This document shows positions 10,992 through 25,105 of a stretch of DNA of 64,000 nt, in pieces. The stretch is from Poronia punctata (lineage: Eukaryota > Ascomycota > Sordariomycetes > Xylariales > Xylariaceae), in assembly GCA_022579005.1 (NCBI GenBank), contig MU401462.1:124001-188000 (forward strand), in the 5' to 3' direction. The position numbers were made by a program, and so were the translations under genes. The notes beneath the pieces were generated by a model. The model had not been told where the DNA came from and ran no database searches. It saw only the letters and a program-made list of their open reading frames with translations. How positions within the stretch are numbered: the stretch's first letter is position 1; every line of letters starts with the position of its first letter.

Positions 10992-13900
10992 TTATGCCGC
11001 GACAGGGGCTGCAATCGTGGGCAACTGGGCGCCGAGGATCTCTTGCGCCGTCTGCTTGACAATACCGCCGGTAACTGGCAGGCGAGTAGAGTGTTGGAGG
11101 TACAAATCGACCTCACGGGCAGACTGCCGTCCTTCGTTGATACCCCTAGTGTCTGTTAGTACATGTTTCGCAACGGTCACTTTACTGATGGGACTCTTTC
11201 GACTTACCAAACGATCAAGGATTGGCCACGACGGCAATCACCTGCGGCGAAGACGCCATCGATGTTGGTTGCGTAAGACCCGGCCGGGGTCTTGACGTTC
11301 TTCCGAGCATCCTTTTCAATCTCGTCGCCGAGAACACGAGCCTCGGGGCCGAGGAAACCCATGGAAAGAAGGACGAGGTCGGCAGGGAAGAACTGTTTCG
11401 TGTCCTCAAGCTTCTTCATGTCCCAGCCGCCGGTGGCGGATTTTGTCCATTCAACGCGAAGCGTATTGATGCCCTTCACATTTCCGCTACCGTCGTCGAC
11501 AAATTCCTCAGACATGATGCAGTACTCTCGGGGGTCCTTGCCCATGTGCTGTGCCACTTCAGTGTGGCCGTAGTCGACACGGTAGATACGAGGCCATTGT
11601 GGCCATGGGTTGTCACGGCCACGTTGCGGTGGCGGTTGTGGTAGAAGCTCGAAGTTGATGACAGACTTGGCGCCGTGACGGACCGACGTGCCGATGCAAT
11701 CGTTACCGGTGTCACCACCACCGATGACGACGACATGCTTGTCCTTGGCGGAGAGATAGGCACCGTCAGCCAACTCAGAATCGAGCAGAGACTTGGTGTT
11801 CTTGTGGAGGAACTCCATGGCAAAGTGGACACCGTTCAAGTTGCGGCCCTTGATGGGTAGATCTCGGGCAACGGTCGCTCCGGTGGCAATGACAACTGCG
11901 TCGTTCTGCGCCTTGAGGTCCATCAGGGTGATGTCCTCACCGATGGTGACGCCTGTCTTGAATTGGACGCCTTCAGCAGCCATGAAGTCGGTTCTCCGCT
12001 TGACAATGCGCTTGTCCAGTTTCATGTTGGGAATGCCGTACATGAGCAAGCCACCAACACGGTCAGCCCTCTCATAGACCGTGACGCTGTGCCCAGCTTT
12101 GTTGAGCTGGTCGGCACATGCAAGACCAGCGGGACCAGATCCGATAATGGCGACGTGCTTGCCAGTTCGAACCTTGGGAGGCTGAGGCACCATCCAACCC
12201 ATCTCGAAACCGCGATCGATGATGGCGCACTCGATCGACTTGATGCCAACAGGGTCCTCGTTGATGCCCAGAACACAAGCACCTTCGCACGGTGCGGGGC
12301 AGACGCGACCGGTGAACTCGGGGAAGTTGTTGGTCATGAGGAGGCGGTTGAGAGCGTCCTGCCACTGGTTCTGGAAGACCAGCTCGTTCCACTTGGGAAT
12401 AATGTTGGAAATCGGGCAACCAGTGTCAGATTGGCAGAATGGGACACCGCAGTCCATGCAACGGGCGGACTGATACTTGAGCTCGTCCTCGTCGAGACGT
12501 TGAGAAAGCTCAGCCCAGTCCTTTGTCCTCGTCTTGACGCTACGGTACTTCTCGGAACGACGCTGGTATTTCATGAAGCCCTTGGTCTTGTCCAAAACAA
12601 GCGCTCGTTTCTTCTCGGCCGCATTGTCGCCGATGGTCTCCTCCATATCCTGAAGCTTGGCCGCCTTCTCCTCCTTCTTGGGGACACCGGGGATAATGGG
12701 TAAATTGTACTCGGCACGCTTGGCTTCAGCGGCCTTGGCGGCTTCCTCCGCAAGGACACGCTTGTAATCGACGGGCAGAACCTTGACGAAGCGTTTGAGA
12801 GCTCGGTTGAAATCCAGGATAATGCGAGCAGCCAGCTCCGACCCGGTGTAGTGCAGATGATCCTCGATGAGGCCCTTAAGCTCGGCAATCTCTTTAGGGT
12901 CCTCGACACCTGAGGCTTCCACCATCTCAGTATTGAGTTTCGACATGAAATCACCGTGGATGTCCAGGACGTATGCAATACCGCCAGACATACCGGCGGC
13001 GAAGTTGCGGCCAGTGCTTCCCAGAATGACCACACGACCGCCCGTCATGTACTCGCAGCCATGGTCGCCAACACCCTCGACGACAGCATAGGCGCCCGAG
13101 TTTCGAACAGCAAAGCGCTCGGCAGCAATACCGCGGAAGAAGCAATTGCCCGAAGTAGCTCCGTACAAGCATGTATTTCCAATGAGGATGTTCTCCTCAG
13201 CCTTGAATACGGCCGTTCGAGGCGGATAGATGATCAGTCGACCGCCAGACAAGCCCTTCCCTACGTAATCATTAGAATCACCCTCCAGCTCGAGAGTAAT
13301 ACCCTTGGCCAGGAAAGCTCCAAAAGACTGTCCTGCGGAGCCTTTGATGTTGACATGGATGGTATCTGGTGGCAGGCCAGCCTCTTTATAGATCTTCGAG
13401 ACGTGATACGACAAGGACGTTCCGAGAGCCCGGTCAGTATTAACAATATCGCACTCAATCCGCGATGGCAAGCCTTTCTCGAGCGTCAGCTCGGATTCGG
13501 AAATTAGCTTGTTGTCCAAGCGGGTATGCAGTTTGTGGTCCTGCTTGCGGACATTGAAGGTCGCGACACCGGGGCGGAGACGATGCGCCGGCGTAAGGAT
13601 GAGGGATAGGTCAATGTTGGAAGTCTTGTTGGTGCGGAGATCTTCCCGAACTCTTAGGCACTCCACATGGCCAACCATTTCGTTGACCGTTCGGAATCCA
13701 AGCTGGGCCATGATGCCTCTAAGCTCGTTGGCCACATAGTAGAAGAAGTTGATGACATGCTCGGGGGTACCCGTGAACTTCTTGCGTAGTTCGGGGTCTT
13801 GGGTGGCAATACCGACCGGGCATGTATTCAAATGGCACTTCCTCATCATGATACAACCCATGGCGATCAACGGGGTGGTAGCGAAACCCCATTCCTCGGC

Positions 13901-16900
13901 ACCCAGCAAGCAGGCGATTGCAACATCGCGGCCGGTTCGCAGCTGACCGTCGGTCTGGACTACAACACGTCCACGTAAATCGTTGAGAACCAATGTCTGG
14001 TGGGTTTCAGCAAGACCCAACTCCCACGGGAGACCAGCGTACTTGATACCAGTCCACCTTGAAGCACCGGTGCCACCGTCGTGTCCGGAAATAAGGATGT
14101 GGTCAGCCTTGGCTTTTGCCACACCAGAGGCGACGATACCAACGCCGGTTTCCGACACAAGCTTGACTGACACACGAGACCGAGGGCTGGAGCACTTGAG
14201 ATCGTAGATGAGCTGTTTGAGATCCTCGATGGAGTAGATATCGTGGTGAGGCGGTGGGGAGATGAGACCAACACCGGGCGTGGAGTGCCGAGTTCGAGCG
14301 ATCGACTTGGACACCTTGTGTCCAGGGAGCTCGCCACCCTCACCAGGCTTGGCGCCCTGGGCCATCTTGATCTGGAGCTCGTCCGAATCGGCGAGATAGG
14401 CAGATGTGACACCGAAGCGACCAGAAGCAATCTGCTTAATGGCAGATCTCATCGTGTCACCGTTTGAAAGGATTTGCGATCGTTCAGGGTCCTCACCACC
14501 TTCACCGGTGTTCGACTTACCACCGAGGCGGTTCATGGCCACGGCCAAGGTGGAGTGGGACTCCATAGAAATGGAACCATACGACATCGCACCCGTGCAG
14601 AAGCGGCGGACAATCTCGGTCCAGGGTTCGACCTGATCGATCGGGATCGGGGTGGACTCTTCGAACTTGAAGTCGAGCATGCCGCGAAGTGTGCAGGCCT
14701 TTATCTGCTCATACTCGGAACGCGAATACGCCTCGTACGACTTATCGTTCTTAGTCCGTACGGCGTCTTGAATGTTGGCAATCGATGTTGGATCGTTAAT
14801 GTGCGCTTCGCCACCATCGCGCCAGTGGTATTCGCCAGACTCGGGCAGACCAGGGACACTGACGGTGTCTCGAGAAGGAAACCCGCGCTCGTGGAATCGG
14901 AACGCGTCTTCGGCTATGTGGCGGAAGGTGGCGCCCCTGATACGCGATGCCGTTCCTCTGAAGCATCTCTCGACTACGTCGTCGTCGATGCCAAGTGCTT
15001 CGAAAATCTGGGCACCCTTGTAACTCGCCAGGGTGGAAATGCCCATCTTGCTCATGACTTTGAGGATACCTCCATCACAAGAGTGCTTGTAGTTGGCAAT
15101 GAGTTGATCATCGCTGAGCTTCTTGCGAATCAGACCCTCGCGGTTGAGCTTCAGGATGCATTCCATCGCCAGATACGGGTTAATAGCATCGGCACCATAT
15201 CCAAGTAGGACACACATATGATGAACCTCACGCGCTTCAGCAGTTTCAAGAACAATTGCAGCCATGGACCGCCACTTGTTGCTGACTAGATGGTGATGAA
15301 CCATGCCAGATGCGAGCAATGCCGAAACGGCAATCCTATCGCTCGACGTCTTGCGGTCGGACAGGATGATGATCCTGTCCTTTGCCTCGATTGCAGCAGT
15401 GGCTTCGTCGCAGATGTAGTCCAAGTGCTTCATGTAACCCTCGATACCCTCAGCTTTGGGGAAGGTGAGATCGATGGTCTTGACCGTCCACTCGGGGTGG
15501 ATTTTGGAGATATTGGTCAAGCTGTTGAACTCGGGCATCGATAGGATGGGGCTAGGGAGGAACAACCGGCCACATTGAGAGGCATCCATCTCGAGCAGGT
15601 TTCCTTGAGGGCCAACGTAGCACTCCAGAGACATGACGATAGACTCTCGAATAGGGTCAATAGGAGGGTTTGTGACCTGTGCGAAGAGCTGACGGAAGTA
15701 CTCGTACAGCAACCGAGGCCCCTGCGCAAGGCAGGCCAACGGAGCATCGTTGCCCATAGACCCAAGTGCTTCCTTCTCATCAGATGCCATCGGTGCAAGT
15801 AGCAGACTGACCTGTTCATAAGTGTAGCCGAATGCTAGGAGGAGGGGGTCTTGTTGGAGGGGAGTAGAGTCAAGCTTAGGAGCCAGATCGACGCCTGGCT
15901 GTTCCGCGATTTGGTTGACGACTTTGGGAAGCGAAATCAACTCCTTGTCAAGCCAAGACCGGAAGTCGAACCGGTTCGCGACCGCAGCCTTGAGTTCAGA
16001 ATCGTCAATAAGACGTCCTGCTTCCGTGTCGACGAGCAACATGCGACCAGGTTGAAGCCGTCCCTTCTGAATGACAGTATCTGGCTCTACATGGATAGTA
16101 CCAACTTCAGACGCACAAATGATGCGGTCGTCATCCATGACATAGTATCGGCAGGGTCTCAGACCATTTCGGTCGAGATTAGCACCACAGTAACGACCAT
16201 CAGCGAAAGTAAACAGAGCTGGGCCATCCCAAGGTTCCATCTGGCACGCCGCCCACTCGTAAAATGCTGCCTTCTTGGGATCCATGGAAGTATTGCCCTG
16301 CCATGCCTCGGGCACCATCAGCATCACAGCTTCTGGCAGGGACAGAACCCCGTTGATCGTGAGCAATTCCAGGACGTTGTCGAAGGCAGCGGAATCAGAG
16401 CCACCATCCTCGACGATGGGATACAATAGCTCGAGCTCATCGCCGAATATGTCAGACTGCATTACACCTTCGCGTGCACGCATCCAGTTCTTGTTACCAC
16501 GTAGTGTGTTGATTTCGCCTATGCACTTTAGATTAGATACGAGTCCGTACTGTGCGAGCGCTGGGTCACATACCGTTGTGAGCCGCCCATCGCAAAGGTT
16601 GCGCACGATCCCACGAGGGGAAGGTGTTAGTCGAGAAACGTGAATGCACGAGTGCAAAATGGGCCTGGTAGTCGGCATTCACCAGGTCATAGTAGTACTG
16701 ATAGACCTGAACTGGAGCTAGTTGTCCCTTGTAAACAATGTTTCTGTTGGAGAGGGAGCATATGTAGAACCAGTTCTGGAGCTTGATTGTGTGGCTAGCC
16801 CGCTTTCGAAGGACGTATAGTTGCCTCTCAAAGAACCTGTCGTCGAACTTCTCTGGGTCCGTCATTTCAGGCGCATTGCCAGAACCATATGCAGAAGTAA

Positions 16901-17644
16901 GGACGACAAAGGGTTGCAGTATAATGGGCTCGCGTGAGGCAGCAGCAGGGCCAAGGAGAGTAGAGTCCACGGGAGGCTCTCGCCATCCCAAAACTCTCAA
17001 TCCCAACGACTCGGCAATATCTTCCAATTGCCGCTTCGATTCCTGAAGCGTCTCCTCATCGGGCTTGAAAAACAAGTTGCCCACAGCATATTGCCCCAGT
17101 GGTGGCAGTTGAATTCCCTGTTCCTTTTCAAAGTTTTTGACAAAGAACTTGTGGGGTATGGAGGTCATGACACCCGCGCCATCACCGTCTCGCGCATCAG
17201 AGCCCACCGCACCACGGTGGGTCATGTTGCAGAGCAGGTTGCGTGCTGCGCCGAGTTAGTTATCGATCTAGTAAACCTAAGTGGCAGGTGTAGGTAACAA
17301 ACCATCGCTGACGATTTTGTGACTTGGCTTGCCCTTGATGTGACTATACCGGACGTTAGTGGCCAGGGCATGGTCTGCAGGATGATGGTGAGGGAACATA
17401 CCAGGCAAAGCCGACACCGCAAGCATCCTTCTCCAAGCTCGGGTCGTACAACCCTCTGGACAGGATAGTCAGTATGGAAACGGTCAGAAAACCAAGCTTC
17501 ATGTACATGTGTAACGTACTGCTTCACCGGTAGAGCGCCTGCCCAAGAATCATTGTTCTCGGTCTGGTAATCATAGGGATGGTATGGCTCGGCCTGGGAC
17601 TCAATTTCTGTTTGTCTGTCGTCGAAGTCCTCCGGAAGGCCCAT
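10992..17644 (-). CDS. GLT1: glutamate synthase [NADH] (GOGAT)
   Basis: Makes two glutamates from glutamine and 2-oxoglutarate using NADH; it works with glutamine synthetase in ammonium assimilation. Exons: 17644-17520, 17455-17402, 17343-17303, 17245-16574, 16518-11208, 11145-10992; frame closes at about 2118 residues (yeast about 2145). With the ATG at 17644 the class II amidotransferase nucleophile is Cys54 in EKDACGVGF, so the propeptide is 53 residues, the length I recall for yeast Glt1. Then come the central domain, the FMN domain with the 3Fe-4S cysteines (CIMMRKCHLNTCPVG), the GXGXG beta-helix domain, and the small-subunit-like part with two Cys-rich Fe-S blocks (CMDCGVPFCQSDTGCP) and dinucleotide folds (GSGPAGLACADQL, VIGGGDTGNDCIG). 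The frame stays open upstream to about 17735 but without an ATG, which supports the chosen start. Confidence 0.97.
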
Positions 17645-20600
17645 GTCAGGCAAAGAGAGAGATAACGCCTCGAGGGTGGCTAGAGAGGTCAAAGGTCGGG
17701 TTCGAAAATGTGTCTGTAGACGAGACGGAGGTCTTCAGTCAAAGGGCGGGGTGGCAGCGCGTTGCTGTTCAGGGTCTAGCCTGTGTAGAGAGTTCTAAGT
17801 GGTTAGCGGTGTGCTAAGTTTGTATAGTGTTCGACCAAACAGTAACATAAATAGAAGGATAAAGGCCTGGGATTGTCCGATCCGGAGAAACGTGTGGAAT
17901 AAGTCGAGATTGTTATGCGAATAGGGACATTTCTCCTGGCGCGAAGAAATAAAAGATTCGGATATGGAGCTGGGTGGCGTCGAAAGACAGGACAAGGTAC
18001 CCTGTAGGTACCTGGTCTTGTATGATTGATCAAGTACAGTGCCGGTAGGGGTGTGACATGTTGCTGGAATGCGGGGTGATGCATCCACGCCCCCCCTCCA
18101 ACCCCCGACCCCGCCGAGGCAAGGGCAAGGGCATCCCTCATTTTTCTTCCAAACCCCCACCACACCCAATCAGCAAGACTTAATTTTTATCTTCGCTTTT
18201 CGAACTGAGTGTCTTTAATTGGTTGGTGGGATGGATTGGCGATTGCCATGTGACGTTGATAATGAGGGTTTAACGCTGCAGACGGTTCAATCCAACGAAT
18301 CGAGCTGTTTTGAGCTTATCTTGCTGAAGCGATGGCTTCTCAGGCCCAAAGGGTGGTGTATGCGGGGCATGAGTAATGGAGTAGGATCGATTTTTGGCTG
18401 GTCGGCTTTCCTTTTTGTTCCCATAATCGCGGATTCGAATTAATGGCCAAGTACTTCATAGCTGAGTCGATACGTTGCTCGACACTGTGGCCCCTGCTGC
18501 AATGAAGTAATGTTTCGCGCGTTGCTTCTGCACGATCCCATATTGCTTCCGATAATTACTCAAGCACAGTCGTGAGTAGGTTAATGGAACGGACGTGATG
18601 ACGCAGCCCATCCAAGAATTTCGATAAATTGCGGCCCAGTGTTTCCCGAATTTGACTCTGCGGCTCCATGTGTTCATTGCTAGTCGCTTGGTCGCAAGGT
18701 ATGCGTAGCCGGAGGCTGTCGGAGACCGCCGCCAAAGTCTCCATCGTTCCGAGGTCTGTTCTGGGCCGTCTTACGTCTCCGAGAGCGCTGGGTGCCCACT
18801 GAAAAATAATCCTCCGGAGTTATCATCGCGAATTTGCGTGCCCTCTTCGATATCGATTAAACGTTGCCGGGTGATTGGGCTCCGTTTCCCCTCGACGGAT
18901 ACTCTCATAATGAGGTGCCCCTCATAGGTTGTCCCCGTCGTATCTGCCCCCTCCGATCCCGGCCATAGAATGGAACAGAAATAGCAGAACAAAAAAATAC
19001 ATAACTTACAGGTGAAATGAATAGCGGCGTCAGGTATGGGGTTAGAGGACTAACTCGGAGTCTTTTACGATACGGATGAGCAGTCTCTCGTCAAAAGGGA
19101 GAGTAGGCGCCAGGTGTTTGTAAGCTGGGTTGGCAAAAGAGTAGAAGCGAGAGGAGGAGAGAGACGGGGAGGGGCGTGGCGGTCGACTAGCTTTTATGTT
19201 AGATTATGGAGTATTACAGAAGGGAGAGAGGGCGGGACGGAGATGAGAGAGAAGCTAAGCTAGGGCCCAAGCGACAGAACTTTGCGACAATAGCTCCGAA
19301 GGAGGAGACTAGGTTAAAGAATACAGTCTAGGAGTATGCTGGTATACCGATCATTTCGTTGGTACTACCTACTGTACGTGTACATACGGCGGGCGTCTTC
19401 ACTGATCGGCCTCCCACGTACACGCACACGTATGCTCACCAAAAAAGCGAAACAAAGTGGGGGGTTAATACTGCCCGCAACCGACCGACTGACGGTCAAC
19501 AGGGCATAAAGCATCATAAGCCAGGTTAACTTACTGTCCAATCTTGGCGCGATATTTGCAGCCTAGCTTAAACATTGCTATTTGGCACTGTTTCAACGCA
19601 AACAAGGGCAGACAGCAGGTCAAGACTCAAAAAGTTGACAGCACGGGTTTGAACCGGGGCACCCACAGCCGCCCCTTGCAACTAGTAGCAGGTTAGTCTA
19701 GAGCCGAAATCTCTTGTGTGCTTATTGGACAGGGACTATTCGCCCGACCTAGTGGTTGGTGACGTTAAGTAATCACTTGTATCCTAAAACGGTTGTAAAT
19801 CGAGAATTGCGCTCTGCTGATTGGCCAAGCTGTGCAAGGATATACTCTGACCTTTGACGCTCTTGGTTCTCAAAAGAGCCCAGTTCCTGTGGCAAGTCGT
19901 ACGTTCACATTTGCTAGAAAATAGCGCGTCTGTCATGGTCCTCCTCACCCCCCCCTGCGTTTGTATAACCTTTTATATACTTACTAATGACAGATTTCGT
20001 ATGAACATAAGGTTCATCATGATACCTCCAGTAGACAGACCATATTCAAGTATGGTATTAGTGAATACCAAGTACGAAGTTTTAATCCAGCCACACTTCC
20101 CATTTCTCGTCTCGTTCTCCCTTCTTACAAACAAGCGGTTATACTGTATACATGGTCTATTACCTACCGATTGTTGTCCCGGCATAGTATTAACTTTCCG
20201 CACAACAGGTGGTTTAACCAATTAAATTGTAGGTAGAGGTTTAGGTGGAATGTCTTGTTGATGAGAATAGTTGAAAAATTAGATAGGGGGATGTCCATTG
20301 TGATTGGTCAGTCTAACTGAATGATAATGCTTTTTGGCAATCGTTTTCAACAGCATTGCCGTTCATCGGACTGAACATATGGCTTCTTGAGGGCCCTCAA
20401 GGCCTCTCCTAGAAGGCTAGTTATGCACTCTGTGATAGGCCTTCACCGAGCAGGGAGCTAGACCGGAGGGGGAAGCATTGCAGTGAGACATTGCGCGTAT
20501 TTCCTAGTCCACTTCGTGGTAGTATCCAGTACGTGACGGTACAAACTGTAGCCGGAGAAAGGCGCCAAATGCCCACCGACAAGACCATACATCCTACAGC

Positions 20601-23600
20601 AACAGGGAATATATGCATGACAACAGAAGCTAACAAAATGCTACAGCGAAATAGAAGCTTAATGGCCGAGGCTGCCAGATGCGCCCAATCAGATCCAAGA
20701 TAATACGCAGAGGCCGATGTCGCCTGGACCGGGGAAAGGCGGTAGACCGCAAGATGCCAAGACCTCTAGTTTGCCGGCCCTGCATCGTATAGAGGACTAG
20801 GTACAGGGTTAACATCTGAAATGGGATGACATGTGCTTACGGGCGTGGGGTTGAAATGGACTATTCAACTTGTTATAAACATATATCATGACTTCTTTGG
20901 ATCAACTGGGAGAAATCTCATGTCGCATGCCTCGATGCTTAATATGTATCATACTTGTAATAGGCAAACCAACCCAGAAACGTTTTCTGTCACCCAACGT
21001 CCTACAGTAGTTCATTACATGGTAGAGGTACTAGAAACAATCGATGCCCCCACCCCCACTCCGTAGAGCAGGTGGAGTTGACCAGAGACGAGAGGCACTG
21101 AGACGATGCGACTCTTCTTCCAGCCGGAGCATGCAAACGAAAGGCGGAAGCAAGGGGGGCATATACCGGTGGTTCGCGGGGAACTCAAAATTGGCAGTGA
21201 GCTCATGGTCCCCGGTCACAGCAGTTGTTAGATTTCAGCATGGCGCAATTGCTTTCGATTTCCGCTGCACTGTAATGCACATTCAAGCAGCTGAAGACCA
21301 CAGCGTCGCATCAACAAGGGTTTTCTGCGCATGGGTCTGGTGACCTCGTGACCTTCCATCTATGTACTCGTACTACATAAGTTTATAACGCAACATCCAA
21401 TATCAATTCCAATTACCGGAATTTTGCCCATGGTTCGAGGTATGTGCTTTTGGACCCTAAACTTCAACTAGGACCGTCCTGTCGGTTATGACTGTAGACC
21501 TGGGTTGACACCCACCCAACCTACATATTGGCAGTAAGGTAAGAAACACCCCTTCCGCCACTACAATACAAGATCTTCGACAGCCGATCACTCGATACCA
21601 AGCTGATCGCATTCCTTTGATTCGGAGGTAGGAACGGATCTTACGTGTAGCTTGCGCCGTCACATCATCTCGCTTACGTGGTTTTCACGGTATTATCGCA
21701 AGTACACCTGTCCAGGGCCTGGTTTTCATAAGGTGGGTGTGGGCAGATCTATTAACTTGCATCTCCTTGCAGATGACGCTTTTGAGATCGCGGGAAGGCC
21801 AAGCCCGCACTAATATGCACCAGGGTCCTAGCGTGCCCCTCTAGTTAGAAGAGCTACGTTACAAACCTGAACTACGGTGAGGTCCGTCTGCGACGAGGAA
21901 TGCGACTCGAGGTTTAGCTGCGTCACGTTGCAGGAGCGCATTAATACCATATACAAAGGGGAAACGCGGAATCACATTTCACCTGGCGGCTGGAACTATT
22001 TAATCAAGACTGCCAAGAGCTATTATCTAGTGGTTCAGAATTCATCCGTTAGTAAGATGTAGAAGGTCGGCAATGAGTTCCGTGTAGACATTTAGTGTGC
22101 GGAGGGCACGGTTGCCAGAACCCTGTGGGAAGTGGGATGTTACAGGAGATGAGGGGTAAAAGACCTACGGGAAATTAGGTATGTAGCACGGAACCTACTG
22201 GGGGGTCGTAAAATTCAAAGCGGGCTGTTTTGCAAAAAATAATGGTACTGGGTATTACAATAAAGTATGACAAACAAAGTATGACAATAAGAAATACCTA
22301 ACATAAAGTCAATACGGAACCACTTCACCCGCAGGTGCTAATGAACAATTATCGGGAGGAATGTCTGTAGTTCCGGTTTCTCCCGATATCTGAAGTGCGA
22401 ATCTCGAACTAAAGCTGCATCTAATAAGCAGAGCCTCCAGCGTCGTGGCCGAAAACGGGCACCCGGTTGCATGAGCTTATGTTTCATCCCTTTCTGGCCC
22501 CGGTCAATCCTTTGAAGGGTATTTTCATTACTTTATAAGAACCGGGGGAGCGGTACTCGGCCGGACAGGGACTGATGAGCCAGGCGGTTATTTACTTCTT
22601 CTAGTCATATGGGAACTTTTTTTCAGTTTGGTGCAGGCCACGACAGCAACGCAGGGAGGGTCGCGCGCGGGCGCATATGCAACGACGACTGACAAAGTGA
22701 CATCTAGCCACTGTTCACAATTGTGAATACCGCCGTAGCCGATCGGGTCAGACCGGAGTAAGGCCCGGAGTTGAACATCCCATGTTCGAGTCATTCATTT
22801 TGTGTTCTTGTCCTCCGAGCCAGGTAGATATTCTACGAATAGACGAATATTTCGAACCATATTCATTAGTCAAATATCAATAACACGAAGTCCGCCGAAG
22901 CCACCGGAAGTCCGCCTAGAACAAGCTACAGTGCGTTGATCGGGGTGTTGTCCGAAAGAATGGGAGTACGCAAGCGCACAAATTACTGAGCGAGCGCAAA
23001 GGCGGGGTCAAGAGTGGTCTCAACCAAGGTGTTGACACAAACCTTGTACAAATATCGCTTGCTGATTTTGAAACCCTTTATTTTTAGTTGGAGCTCAAAT
23101 TTTTCAAAACTATATTACCTGTCCAATAACCTATACATACCTAGACACTTAACGTCCAGGTCCTCGCGCAGTTCTTATCTTGCAAGTTACCTTATTGGTA
23201 CTTGCTCCCGCCACGTGCAATCACCTAGGTGACCTAGTTTACAGTGCATGGCAGAGCAATCACATGTTTGAACAGAAATTGTGTACCCCTGCAGCCTTAC
23301 AGCTCCCGTGGAATAGCCCATTGCGCACCTAGCAGTGCCTAGCCACTCACTATTACCTAATAGAGGCACCGCTTACCTTCACGATACTTGGACCCTACTG
23401 GCCGCTCGCAATCCCTAGTATGGAAAGGTTTAGAAACAAGCTTTGAATCTTGCCTAAGAAGAGCTGCAGCTGTACCTAAACGTACGTGTATTAAGTGTAG
23501 TACCTTACCTGTAATAATATGGACGAGGAAGGTACATGCTGTAGGTAAATTGCATGGGCAATTGCAACTTACATAATTCACTTGTACGAGTACAACAGTA

Positions 23601-23836
23601 TTGTACCGCCGATAAAGAGATCACCGATAAAGAATGATTAGTCATATTTGTTCCTGTACCCAACATCCTTGATACTCGTACACGTGGATTCTCCAGTTCG
23701 TCAATAAAGAAGACCTTCAAGGCTAAACCATCAACTACCGATTGGTACCACATATCGGTTAGCCATTCAGATTTTGAGCCTGACTAAAACAGGGACGAAT
23801 TTACTACATATTTGCTGATGTCGCTTTGTCAGTGAG
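17645..23836. other. gene-poor region, about 6.2 kb
   Basis: This lies between the divergent starts of GLT1 (minus) and APC15 (plus). The first few hundred bases should be the GLT1 leader and promoter. I checked open frames on both strands (for example 18219-18443, 20421-20703, 21044-21343, 22588-22794); none has recognisable protein character or splice partners. Visible features are a C-rich tract near 18085-18110, GTACGTGTACAT/CACGTACACG words at 19370-19435, and TACTCGTAC-type words near 21365, 23485 and 23670. No terminal repeats, transposase or reverse-transcriptase remnants were found by eye. Confidence 0.45.
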
Positions 23837-25105
23837 ATGCTCTCTTTATTACCAGACCTCTCTCCACGCGACGTAAGTGAAGCAAAGCAGAACAACAACT
23901 ACTACAGCAAGCTGATACTGCCTTTCAAACAATAGTCCCATTCGCTATGGTATACATCGTCGCGCAACCCGCTCTCATCCAGCTACGCCTACGATCCCCC
24001 ACCTCATGGTCTACATAACGAGCCCGGGCAAGGCGCAGGCAATAGCCACAGTCACAATCACGGTCATGGCCACAGCCACAGCCACCATCAGGGAGCCGAT
24101 AGCCGCCGACGCGGAGCTCAGTTAATAGAGCGCTCACCCCTGGCCCGGCTGCGGGCCGACGAACAGACCATCGAACGGCGGCGGCAGAACATCACAAATT
24201 ACGGCAGCGGTTGGTTGAAACCGCCAGGGCTCCCGAAGACCCTCCACCAACTACGCGAGGAGCGACGCGAGGCAGAGGAGCATCAGGAAGCTTTAAGGCG
24301 CGAACAATTGGCGCAAGAGCTAGCTGAGGCCGAAGCCGAGGCCGCTGGCGCCGGCATGGATGTTGACGCTGATGGGGACGTGATGCTGGATGCGCCGCCT
24401 GACGAGGGCATGGATGACGTGCAGCTAGATGGGGCGCGCGATCTCGACGATGATATTCCTGAGGCTGAAGATAATGGCTTCGGGTTTAGTGGTGAAGACG
24501 ACGAGGACGACAGCGAGGAGGAGAGCGAGGAAGAAAGCGAGGAAGAGGAAGACGGAGATGAAAATGCCCGCGAACGAGGATTCCTCGCCGTGAATATTCA
24601 GCAGCAACAGCAACTGATGACGCAGCAAATGCGACAAGCCAACGACGCCTTCCGCGAGGGTGTAGCGCGCGGGCACGACAGTGCAAGCTTCTATGCGGTG
24701 GACGACGTCGACGCGGATGAGTCGGGCCGGTCGGACATTCTTGAGGAAGACGACCTCGTCGGTGCAGGTGATAACATGGACGATATGGGCATGGATGGCA
24801 ACCTCGACGACGAGATTCCCGAGGCAGAGAGCCTAGGCGGTTACGAACATACGGATACGGAAGCCGAACTGACCAGCAGCGACGTCGACGAGGAGAGTCA
24901 TCATAATATTTCCCATGCCAGCTTTGCCGCCCAGCGGCGACCACCGAACCATTTCCGGCATAGCCTTGCCCGCAGCGATGCCACGCGGAACAGCTTGGCG
25001 GTTAGCGATATATTGTCCCGAGACGGAAGCAGTGTCTTGGGAAGTAGTCCGGCAGTCCCGCGGCAGAGGCTCGGGCCTCCTGCTCCTCGTCGAGGACGGG
25101 GCTAG
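23837..25105 (+). CDS. APC15: anaphase-promoting complex subunit 15 / Mnd2 family
   Basis: A small scaffold-regulatory subunit of the anaphase-promoting complex, the nuclear ubiquitin ligase that triggers mitotic and meiotic exit. Exons: 23837-23872 (only 12 codons, MLSLLPDLSPRD) and 23936-25105; the intron is 63 nt with GTAAGT and AATAG borders; total 401 residues. The fungal Apc15p N-terminal block is clear: SHSLWYTSSRNPLSSSYAYD, a His-rich stretch, then RSPLARLRADEQTIERRRQN and FGAGW-like YGSGWLKPPG (about residues 85-110). The rest is acidic and disordered, with Asp/Glu runs near residues 185-225 and a Ser/Arg-rich tail. The long acidic C-terminus is usual for fungal members of this family and much longer than in animals. 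Converges with BET1 downstream. Confidence 0.9.

Noticed and set aside
11963..15208. long plus-strand frames inside GLT1 (for example 11963-12703 and 14474-15208)
   Set aside because: Antisense shadows of a GC-biased coding exon.
19640..19700. tRNA-like T-arm (GGTTTGAACCGGGG) on the plus strand, GGTTCAAAC on the minus strand
   Set aside because: The T-stem has a mismatch, and no matching acceptor 5' strand or anticodon arm is found at the right distance on either strand.
22740..22800. GTTCGAGTC resembling a tRNA B box
   Set aside because: The stem bases do not pair and no A box is seen upstream.
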